Assembly (NCBI GenBank): GCA_964563585.1
Contig: CAZLXG010000022.1
Coordinates: 1 to 33,703 of the forward strand
Direction: 5' to 3'
DNA length: 33,703 nucleotides
From: CAZLXG01 sp964563585
GTDB taxonomy: Bacteria > Bacteroidota > Bacteroidia > Flavobacteriales > Flavobacteriaceae
The position numbers and the translations under genes were made by a program. Below, piece after piece: positions 7,463 through 14,044 of the stretch (the first letter of the stretch is position 1; every line of letters begins with the position of its first letter). A model generated the notes under the pieces. That model ran no database searches. It had not been told where the DNA came from and was given only the letters and a program-made list of their open reading frames with translations.

Positions 7463-8686
7463 TTATTCTATTAAATCTATATGCCTATCGTGGTAGCCTA
7501 ACAAATACAACACACCATCTAAACCAATACTTGATATGGCACTTTGCGCATTATCTTTTACAGTTGGTTTTGCATGAAAAGCGATTCCTAAGCCTGCAAG
7601 ATTAAGCATTGCTAAATCATTTGCACCATCACCAACAGCTATGGTTTGACTAATATTTATACCCTCTTTTTTTGCAATTTCTTTAAGGTATTCTGCTTTT
7701 TTATTTCCATCAACAATATCACCAAGATAATTACCTGTTAAAACACCATCTACAATTTCTAATTGGTTAGCATATACATAATCCATACCCAATTCTTTCT
7801 TTAAATAGTTTCCGAAGTAAGTAAAACCTCCTGATAAAATAGCTGTTTTAAAACCATAGCTTCTTAAAGTATCAATCAGTCTTCTTGCTCCTTTAGTTAT
7901 AGGCAGGTTAACAGCAACATCATGAAGCACGTCTTCACGCAAACCTTTTAAAAGTTTCATACGTTTAACAAAGCTTTCTTTAAAATCAATTTCGCCTTGC
8001 ATTGCAGATTCTGTAATTGCTTTTACTTCCTTACCAACACCAGCTAATTCTGCTAATTCATCTATAACTTCAGTTTGTATAAGTGTAGAATCCATATCGA
8101 AACAAACTAAACGTCTATTTCTTCGGTAAATGTTATCTTCTTGAAATGCAATATCAACATCTAAATCTCTAGAAATTTGCATGAATTTCTCAGTAAGCAC
8201 AGCTTTATTCTCTATTTTCCCTCTAATAGATAATTGAATAGAAGCTCTAGGATATTCTTCTTCCCTAACAAGTGATAAACGTCCTGTAAGTCGCTTAATA
8301 GCATCAATATTCAAATTGTTTTCTGAAATAACTTTAGTAACTTCTGTTATTTGTTCAGCAGCTAGTTTTTCTCCTAAAATGGTAACAATATATCTGTCTT
8401 TTCCTTGAAGGTTTACCCATTTCTCGTAATCGTCGAGTATGATTGGTGTAAATTTAGCAGTGATACCTAACTCATAGGCCTTAAAAAGTAAATCTTTTTG
8501 TACAGCAGAAGATTTATTTCCAGACTGAATTTCAAACATTATTCCTAAGGATAATGTATCATGAATATTTGCTTGCCCAATATCTAATACTTTAGCATCA
8601 TAATCTGCTAAAACACCTGTTAAACTAGAAGTTAATCCTGGTTTATCTTGTCCCGAAATATTTAATAAGAAAATATCGTTAGCCAT
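7463..8686 (-). CDS. serB: Phosphoserine phosphatase with N-terminal ACT-like domains
   Basis: A 407-aa cytosolic HAD-superfamily enzyme that hydrolyses O-phosphoserine to serine, the last step of serine synthesis. The N-terminal ~180 residues form two ACT-like regulatory domains (start ...LLNISGQDKPGLTSSLTGVL). The catalytic HAD domain follows with motif I FDMDSTL (nucleophile Asp197, Asp199), motif II LSGGF (285-288), Lys329 and motif IV GDGANDLAML (352 onward). The layout is that of the long SerB found in Bacteroidota and mycobacteria, and the ACT domains suggest allosteric control by an amino acid. It stands alone: a probable terminator follows and a 160-nt gap precedes it. A 13-nt palindrome sits in its leader (8700-8712). 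Confidence 0.95.
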   Translation of the reverse strand: MANDIFLLNISGQDKPGLTSSLTGVLADYDAKVLDIGQANIHDTLSLGIMFEIQSGNKSSAVQKDLLFKAYELGITAKFTPIILDDYEKWVNLQGKDRYIVTILGEKLAAEQITEVTKVISENNLNIDAIKRLTGRLSLVREEEYPRASIQLSIRGKIENKAVLTEKFMQISRDLDVDIAFQEDNIYRRNRRLVCFDMDSTLIQTEVIDELAELAGVGKEVKAITESAMQGEIDFKESFVKRMKLLKGLREDVLHDVAVNLPITKGARRLIDTLRSYGFKTAILSGGFTYFGNYLKKELGMDYVYANQLEIVDGVLTGNYLGDIVDGNKKAEYLKEIAKKEGINISQTIAVGDGANDLAMLNLAGLGIAFHAKPTVKDNAQSAISSIGLDGVLYLLGYHDRHIDLIE

Positions 8687-8699
8687 AATTTTATCGTTA

Positions 8700-8712
8700 C
8701 GCTTTGAAAGCG
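8700..8712. promoter_or_regulatory. Short perfect palindrome in the serB leader
   Basis: CGCTTT-G-AAAGCG is a perfect 6-1-6 inverted repeat, the only GC-containing symmetric element in this AT-rich gap, 13 nt upstream of the serB ATG. It could be an operator or a small hairpin over the ribosome landing site; no regulator is known. Confidence 0.3.
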
Positions 8713-8846
8713 GTAAAAATCATTATTCTATTTGATATATAAAAATTTTTTAGAATTATTTGATTACAATGACAATAGATATTATAAATACCTAATATTT
8801 TCAACATTAAATTATGAAATATTCAAAAGAAATAAAAAAAGAATTA

Positions 8847-9332
8847 TTATTTAAGAAAACGATTATGCCAACTATCACTAGCAGGAACTTCCCAGTTTTC
8901 ATTAAATTCAGCAATATTGGTAACCAAATTATTAAACACAATAGTTTTTTTAGAAACAGCTTTGTCTTTTGCCATTTTTCTAAAATCTATAAGTGTTTTA
9001 TAGGCAACATATTCTCCTTGTTTGTAAGACACATTCATTTTGTCCATTAAATCAACATTATACTCTTTTTCTAATTGTTGAATAAAATGAACCGATGCAT
9101 CTATTGAACAGCCTGTTGCATGGTTTAAATTTTGATTTAAAGCTATGATTATAAACCGTTTGTATTTAATGGTGTAACCAGATTGTAAATCGCTACCATG
9201 AGCTGTCCAGTTTTCAATAAACACATTTAATTTATTTTGAATTTCTTCAAGTTCTTGTTCTGTAAACGAACGGTTTGCTTGGTAAATCCAAACACGAGAT
9301 TCTTCGGGTAATATATTGAAGTCAACTAACAT
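8847..9332 (-). CDS. Conserved Bacteroidota protein, function unknown (often labelled 'ABC transporter ATPase')
   Basis: A 161-aa soluble protein with no signal peptide or membrane segment. It matches my memory of a highly conserved Flavobacteriaceae family whose members contain RVWIYQANR, ENWTAHGSDL, ATGCSIDASVHFIQ and end with DSWHNRFLK. Members are often annotated as ABC transporter ATPases, but there is no Walker A, signature or Walker B motif here, so that label is not supported. Cys and His within ATGCSIDASVH and the Trp-rich ends could form a small active or binding site. It directly follows a 63-aa membrane protein gene with no spacer and is last in the mlaD/Fe-S operon. Function unknown. 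Confidence 0.85.
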   Translation of the reverse strand: MLVDFNILPEESRVWIYQANRSFTEQELEEIQNKLNVFIENWTAHGSDLQSGYTIKYKRFIIIALNQNLNHATGCSIDASVHFIQQLEKEYNVDLMDKMNVSYKQGEYVAYKTLIDFRKMAKDKAVSKKTIVFNNLVTNIAEFNENWEVPASDSWHNRFLK

Positions 9333-9524
9333 TTAATTTTCTTTTTTACTTTTAATTTTTGTAGCAATAATCATTGCGATTCCAAAAATAATTAGTCCGA
9401 CAATAAACTTTTTCAAATCAAACTCCTTATCCCTAAAATAATCAACAATAGCAATAAAGGAAGCATATATGAAACCACTAATAATTCCATAAATAATTTG
9501 AGTTTTCAAGTTTTGAGGTTTCAT
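9333..9524 (-). CDS. Small two-helix membrane protein, function unknown
   Basis: A 63-aa protein with two predicted membrane helices (about residues 10-27 and 38-56) separated by a charged loop YFRDKEFDLKK, and a Lys-rich C-terminus (KIKSKKEN). It starts 3 nt after the stop of the Fe-S subunit gene and its stop abuts the start codon of the 161-aa gene, so it is embedded in the operon and likely real. I do not recognise a characterised family. Its position next to two redox proteins is suggestive but not proof of a shared role. Confidence 0.7.
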   Translation of the reverse strand: MKPQNLKTQIIYGIISGFIYASFIAIVDYFRDKEFDLKKFIVGLIIFGIAMIIATKIKSKKEN

Positions 9525-9527
9525 CTC

Positions 9528-10316
9528 TTAATCTTGGGCATTTGCAATAATTTCGGCAATATCTAAAACGACAACATCAGCTTCTTTTTCCTTGAATTTC
9601 ACACCATCTGTCATCATAGTATTGCAATATGGGCAGCCTGTTGCTATAATCGTAGGCTTTGTTTTTAACGCATCTTCTGTACGCAAAACATTAATTTCCA
9701 TACTGCCTTTTTCGGATTCTTTAAACATTTGTGCACCTCCTGCTCCACAGCATAATGAGGTACGTTTACTGCGCTTCATTTCTACTAATTCTACGCCTGT
9801 TAGTTTTAATAAATCACGAGGCACTTCATACACATCATTTGCACGTCCTAAATAACAAGGGTCGTGAAATGTGATTCGTGTTCCTTTATATTTATCTGTT
9901 CCTATTTTGATTCGTCCTGCATCTACCAATTCTTTTAAAAACTGTGTGTGATGTAAAACCTCGTAATTTCCACCTAATTCTGGATACTCGTTTTTTAATG
10001 TATTATATGAATGTGGACACGCTGTTACTATTTTTTTTACTTCGTAAGCATTCAATATTTCAATATTGGTTACGGCTTGCATTTGAAATAAAAACTCGTT
10101 TCCTGCTCGTTTTGCGGCATCTCCTGTGCAACTCTCTTCTGTACCAAGTACTGCAAATTCTACATTTGCTTTGTTTAGTATTTTTACAAAAGCACGTGTT
10201 ATTTTTTTTGCTCTATCATCATAACTTCCTGCAGAACCTACCCAGAATAATACTTCGGGCTGTTTGCCTTCTGCCATAAATTCTGCCATTGTTTTTACTT
10301 GAAGTGTATCGCTCAT
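9528..10316 (-). CDS. Cysteine-rich (CCG-domain) Fe-S protein, HdrB/EtfD-like
   Basis: A 262-aa soluble protein with the cysteine-rich CCG pattern of heterodisulfide-reductase subunit B, GlpC and LldE relatives. It shows C63, TAC100PHSYNTLKNEYPELG, HDPC154YLGR, LCCGAGGAQMF (189 onward) and TGC228PYC231NTM. These bind an unusual Fe-S cluster in relatives. I start it at the Met at 10316 (MSDTLQVKTMAEF); the open frame extends to 10412, but those 32 codons read through an intergenic repeat (10331-10412) and are not protein-like. It follows the membrane Fe-S protein gene, and together they look like a split version of EtfD, passing electrons from electron-transfer flavoprotein to menaquinone. That role is inference. 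Confidence 0.85.
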   Translation of the reverse strand: MSDTLQVKTMAEFMAEGKQPEVLFWVGSAGSYDDRAKKITRAFVKILNKANVEFAVLGTEESCTGDAAKRAGNEFLFQMQAVTNIEILNAYEVKKIVTACPHSYNTLKNEYPELGGNYEVLHHTQFLKELVDAGRIKIGTDKYKGTRITFHDPCYLGRANDVYEVPRDLLKLTGVELVEMKRSKRTSLCCGAGGAQMFKESEKGSMEINVLRTEDALKTKPTIIATGCPYCNTMMTDGVKFKEKEADVVVLDIAEIIANAQD

Positions 10317-10330
10317 AGTTTTGAGTTGTT

Positions 10331-10412
10331 TTGCGTTAGGGATTGCAGTGAAAATCCTTTTGTTTTTACAAAAGATTGTAACGAAAAGCCCGACCCAAAG
10401 GGTAACGCGCAA
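10331..10412. repeat. Flavobacterial intergenic palindromic repeat (REP-like)
   Basis: An 82-nt element between the two Fe-S genes. It has GCGTTA/TAACGC near its ends (10333-10338 and 10403-10408), a central hairpin CTTTTGT-TTTT-ACAAAAG (10357-10374) extended by AAT/ATT past a one-base bulge, and a small ACCC-AAA-GGGT hairpin (10393-10403). Two flanking 17-mers, GATTGCAGTGAAAATCC and GATTGTAACGAAAAGCC, match at 13 positions. I recall very similar sequences scattered between genes in other Flavobacteriaceae. Only one copy is visible here. Confidence 0.6.
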
Positions 10413-10421
10413 ATTATTTTA

Positions 10422-11735
10422 TTATTCGTCTTTCCAATTTAATCTGTCCATTTGATTGTAGGGCCATGGTGCGCCATTGTTTTCAATATTTGTCATCATA
10501 TTATTTAATTCGGTTGGTGCTGCGCTTTGCTCCATGACTAAATAACGACGCATTTCTAGTATAATCGATAACGGGTTGATACTTATTGGACAGGCTTCTA
10601 CACAGGCGTTACACGAGGTACATGCCCAAATTTCTTCGCGAGTTATATAATTGTCGAGTAGTTGTTTTCCATCGTCTTTAAACTCGCCTTTATTGGTATC
10701 TATGTTTTTACCAACTTCCTCTAAACGGTCTCTGGTATCCATCATAATTTTACGTGGCGACAGTTTTTTACCTGTTAAATTTGCTGGACATTCGCTTGTG
10801 CAACGTCCGCATTCCGTACACGTGTATGCATTTAGCAGATTAACCCAGTTTAAATCTTGTACATCTGAAGCTCCAAATTTTGCTGGTACTTCGTTTTCAT
10901 CTCCATCTTCTGGAACTGCATATGGGTCGATGCTTGGATCCATCATCATTTTAACCTCTTTGGTTACTGCTACAAGGTTATTTAACTGCCCTTTTGGCTT
11001 TAAACTGCCATAAAAAGTGTTTGGGAACGCTAAAAGAATATGTAAATGTTTTGAGAAATACAGGTAGTTTAAAAATACTAAAATACCTATTATGTGAATC
11101 CACCATGCGGCTCTTTCTATGACATACAATGTGGTTTCTTGCAATCCGCTAAACCATGGTGCTATAAATTGACTGATAACATTGCCTGAATTCATGTGTT
11201 GAAAATGAATATCGGTTGCATTCATTATTAAAAATAATGACATTAATACCATTTCGAAATACAGAATGTTATTACCATCGTTTTTTGGCCAACTGGTCAT
11301 TTCGCTTTTCCAAAAACGTGCTATTCTTATAATGTTTCTTCGTATCCAAAATATGGTTACTGAAATAAATACTAAAACTGCAAGAACCTCAAACGCCCCT
11401 ATTAAAAAGCCGTATATAGATTCTGGTAATACTTTTAAACCGATACGATGCGTGCCAAACAACCCATCTATCATGATTTCTAAAACTTCAATATTTATTA
11501 TTACAAAGCCAACATAAACTACAACATGCAAAAAACCGGCTATTGGACGACGTACCATTTTACTTTGCCCAAGCGCAATCATCATCATGTTTTTCCAACG
11601 CTGCGCTTTGTTATCACTAACATCTATATCTTGCCCTAATTTTATATTTCGAATAAGTTTTTTTACATTTATTGTAAAATATCCTAAACCGATAATTAGT
11701 ATAATAGCAAATATGATGTTTGGCAAATATGTCAT
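10422..11735 (-). CDS. Membrane-bound 4Fe-4S dicluster protein, HdrC/NarI/EtfD-like
   Basis: A 437-aa protein with about five or six membrane helices in the first 240 residues (NarI-like, with several His within helices, e.g. near 70 and 213). A cytosolic part follows with two 4Fe-4S motifs: C306-TE-C309-GR-C312-TSE-C316-P and C372-TS-C375-NA-C378-VEA-C382-P. This arrangement suits electron transfer between a soluble donor and the quinone pool. The next gene encodes the CCG-domain partner, so the pair resembles a split form of the actinobacterial EtfD. It begins 2 nt after the mlaD-like gene. Donor and acceptor are inferred; electron-transfer flavoprotein genes are not in the window. Confidence 0.85.
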   Translation of the reverse strand: MTYLPNIIFAIILIIGLGYFTINVKKLIRNIKLGQDIDVSDNKAQRWKNMMMIALGQSKMVRRPIAGFLHVVVYVGFVIINIEVLEIMIDGLFGTHRIGLKVLPESIYGFLIGAFEVLAVLVFISVTIFWIRRNIIRIARFWKSEMTSWPKNDGNNILYFEMVLMSLFLIMNATDIHFQHMNSGNVISQFIAPWFSGLQETTLYVIERAAWWIHIIGILVFLNYLYFSKHLHILLAFPNTFYGSLKPKGQLNNLVAVTKEVKMMMDPSIDPYAVPEDGDENEVPAKFGASDVQDLNWVNLLNAYTCTECGRCTSECPANLTGKKLSPRKIMMDTRDRLEEVGKNIDTNKGEFKDDGKQLLDNYITREEIWACTSCNACVEACPISINPLSIILEMRRYLVMEQSAAPTELNNMMTNIENNGAPWPYNQMDRLNWKDE

Positions 11736-11737
11736 GC

Positions 11738-12667
11738 TTAGTTCTCTTCTTCTTTATAAGGGATTTCTTTTTTAGATAATATTCTGAAATAGCGTTTTGG
11801 ATGTAATTTTATATCTTTTAAAAGTGCTTCCATTTCTCCTGTAGCTCCTTTTAAGTTATTATACAACGCATCGTCTTTAAGTAACTTACCTATTGAACCT
11901 TCGCCTTTTTCAATCCCAGACAATACACCATTTAATGATGCTAATGTATTATCTAAATTAGCAATGGTTTTACTGAATTCAATTGTTTTTAAGTCGGAAG
12001 AAATGATTGATAAATTTTCGCTTACTTCATTGAAATTCTCTAATACACCAGAAATATTTTTGTCGTTTTTCTTTACTAAATTCTGAAATGAATATGATAA
12101 TGTTTTAAATGATTTTAATGTAGCATTAAGTTCTGCTATGGTTTGTTTTAATCCTGTTTCAGATTCATCTACAACTAATTTATTTAAATTTACTAAAAGT
12201 GTATCAGCCGATTGTAATGTGTTATCTAAATTCCCACTGATGCCAGAAAAACTACTTGAAAGACTTTTTATAAGGCCTGTTTGTACTTCCGAAGTAATAA
12301 AATCGCCACTTTGTGCAAACTCAGAATCTTTTGCTTTAATTATTGCTAAAGCATTTCCACCCATAAGTCCAGTTTCATATAGTCTAATGACGCTGTTTTT
12401 TGAAAATTTTAATTTAGAAGCTACTGTGAAAGCTACTACTGTTTTACCTGTTTCAAAATCGTAATTAATTTCTTTAATTTTCCCTACAGCATTACCTTTA
12501 ATGGTAACTGGTGAAGATCTAGTTAATGCGTTATAATCAAACTCTGTATAATATATGTCTTCTGAAGAAAATAAATCCTCACCCTTTAAATAGTTGAAAC
12601 CATATATAAAAAGAATGATTCCTAAAAGAACTAATACACCAGTTTTAACTTCTCTAGTTATTTTCAT
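11738..12667 (-). CDS. MlaD/MCE-domain lipid transport protein
   Basis: A 309-aa protein with a single N-terminal membrane anchor (VLVLLGIILFIYGFNYL, about 11-27) and an MCE domain directly after it (YTEFDYNALTRSSPVTIKGN, then VGKIKEINY). The remainder is a long helical region with many Asn/Ser/Leu repeats (about 140-290), as expected for a needle or tether reaching across the periplasm. MCE proteins form hexameric rings that carry phospholipids between membranes. The usual ATPase and permease partners are not adjacent in this window. It follows the amidase gene after 144 nt and is closely followed by the Fe-S genes. The family call is solid; the cargo is inferred. Confidence 0.9.
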   Translation of the reverse strand: MKITREVKTGVLVLLGIILFIYGFNYLKGEDLFSSEDIYYTEFDYNALTRSSPVTIKGNAVGKIKEINYDFETGKTVVAFTVASKLKFSKNSVIRLYETGLMGGNALAIIKAKDSEFAQSGDFITSEVQTGLIKSLSSSFSGISGNLDNTLQSADTLLVNLNKLVVDESETGLKQTIAELNATLKSFKTLSYSFQNLVKKNDKNISGVLENFNEVSENLSIISSDLKTIEFSKTIANLDNTLASLNGVLSGIEKGEGSIGKLLKDDALYNNLKGATGEMEALLKDIKLHPKRYFRILSKKEIPYKEEEN

Positions 12668-12780
12668 CTTTAAAAATATTAATTGTTTTTATTAGATAAG
12701 ATGTAATTCGCATAGAAGCCATTTAGGTTGGTATCAAAAATTTTAGTTATGCTCATTTCAAAATAAATGTTTTATATGTA

Positions 12781-12799
12781 CAAATTTAAACTAAATTTG
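12781..12799. promoter_or_regulatory. Perfect 8-3-8 palindrome between amidase and mlaD-like genes
   Basis: CAAATTTA-AAC-TAAATTTG is a perfect inverted repeat 12 nt past the amidase stop. Each arm also reads as a TAnnTTTG-type -7 box. It could be a weak terminator, an operator, or chance in AT-rich DNA; there is no clear T-tract. Confidence 0.3.
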
Positions 12800-12811
12800 A
12801 AAAGAATCCTT

Positions 12812-13918
12812 CTAATTAGTTGTTGTTTTTAATGCTTCTGTTAGTGATATTTTTTTGTTTTCTTTATAAGCTACAATATAACTAGTAGGAAACCCTTTTG
12901 TTTTTGCTTCTTCTTCAAACGCCTTTATTTCATCATAATTATTAGTAGCTCCATAAAAATATCTATACAAATTTCCATCTTTTATTCTTGATATACCGCT
13001 TAGTCCTTTAAAGTTATAAGGTTTTGTTTCTAATTCTTTCGAGCCGGCTGAAATTTGTACTTTAAATACTATATCGTTAAAAACTTGTTCTGGTTGCTCT
13101 ATAATTTCTTCATCTTCAATAAAAATATGATTACCAATATTCTGGTCTAAATTAGTTTTAAATGCTAAAATAGCATCGGTAATAGATGTTGACATTTCTA
13201 ACTGACCTTTTTTTGAATTTAAATATGCACCTTCTTTTTTATTAGTTAAAAACCCTAATTCAACCAAAATACCTGGCATTGCTGTTTGATGTATTACCCA
13301 TAAACTGGCTTGTTTAACCCCTCTACTTTTACGCTTTAATTTATTTGCGAAATTCTTTTCTATTAAACTTGCTAAAATTATACTTTGTTCGGTATACTCT
13401 TCTTGAATCATAGCTAAACCTATAGCGGTTTCAGGAGAATTTGGATTAAACCCATTGTACTTTTTTTCATAGTCATCTTCTAAAAAAATTACTGAATTCT
13501 CTTTTTTAGCAACTTCAAAGTTTCGTTGTGTATTAGCCACTCCTAAAACAAACGTTTCTGTACCATAGGCTTGAGAACTATGCGCATTACAATGAATAGA
13601 AATAAACAAATCTGCTTTTGCATTATTTGCGATTTTTGCTCTATCTGCAAGTTCTATAAATACATCTGTTTTTCGCGTGTAAACTACTTTTATATTTGGA
13701 TTTTTCTCAAGTTGTTTACCAACTTCAAGAACAACTTTTAATGCAATATTTTTTTCTTTGTAACCATTTCCTAAATTCCCTGGATCCCCATCTCCATGTC
13801 CAGCATCTAAAACAACAATAAACTTAGTAGAAACTTGATTTTTATCACTATTTATAAATGATGAAAATGTTAATACTAATATAAATGATACGAAAAGTAA
13901 TACTCTGTGCGTTTTCAT
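12812..13918 (-). CDS. N-acetylmuramoyl-L-alanine amidase (Amidase_3) with C-terminal SPOR-like region
   Basis: A 368-aa exported zinc hydrolase that cleaves the amide bond between MurNAc and the stem peptide, typically during cell separation. It has a signal peptide (about 1-24). The Amidase_3 domain shows the zinc ligands and catalytic acid in order: H41 in VLDAGHGDGD, E55 in YKEKNIAL, H109 in ISIHCNAH and E220 in GILVELGFLTN. The C-terminal ~90 residues (FKVQISAGS...NLYRYFYGATNNYDE) resemble a SPOR-like peptidoglycan-binding repeat, as in Bacteroidota division amidases. It is divergent from lptD, sharing a 123-nt regulatory gap. Confidence 0.93.
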   Translation of the reverse strand: MKTHRVLLFVSFILVLTFSSFINSDKNQVSTKFIVVLDAGHGDGDPGNLGNGYKEKNIALKVVLEVGKQLEKNPNIKVVYTRKTDVFIELADRAKIANNAKADLFISIHCNAHSSQAYGTETFVLGVANTQRNFEVAKKENSVIFLEDDYEKKYNGFNPNSPETAIGLAMIQEEYTEQSIILASLIEKNFANKLKRKSRGVKQASLWVIHQTAMPGILVELGFLTNKKEGAYLNSKKGQLEMSTSITDAILAFKTNLDQNIGNHIFIEDEEIIEQPEQVFNDIVFKVQISAGSKELETKPYNFKGLSGISRIKDGNLYRYFYGATNNYDEIKAFEEEAKTKGFPTSYIVAYKENKKISLTEALKTTTN

Positions 13919-14004
13919 GTGGTAAATGATACTGTTTTAACGACTAAATTATTTGATTTATTACCCAATCTTATTGAGTATTTATTTAAATTTAAATTTT
14001 TCGT

Positions 14005-14022
14005 TGAATAATAAATTATTCA
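14005..14022. promoter_or_regulatory. Perfect 8-2-8 palindrome in the amidase/lptD divergent region
   Basis: TGAATAAT-AA-ATTATTCA is a perfect inverted repeat 14 nt upstream of the TAATTTTG box (14037-14044) that I read as the lptD -7 element. Its position between two divergent envelope genes fits a shared operator. No regulator is identified. Confidence 0.4.
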
Positions 14023-14036
14023 CAGAAAAATATATG

Positions 14037-14044
14037 TAATTTTG
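14037..14044 (+). promoter_or_regulatory. Candidate -7 box of the lptD promoter
   Basis: TAATTTTG matches the Bacteroidota -7 consensus TAnnTTTG. I see no good TTG -33 element at the usual distance. If used, transcription would start near 14051, downstream of the TTG codon at 14042. Confidence 0.4.

Noticed and set aside
10317..10412. N-terminal extension of the CCG-domain protein
   Set aside because: These codons lie in an intergenic palindromic repeat and are not conserved-looking; MSDTLQ at 10316 is the better start.
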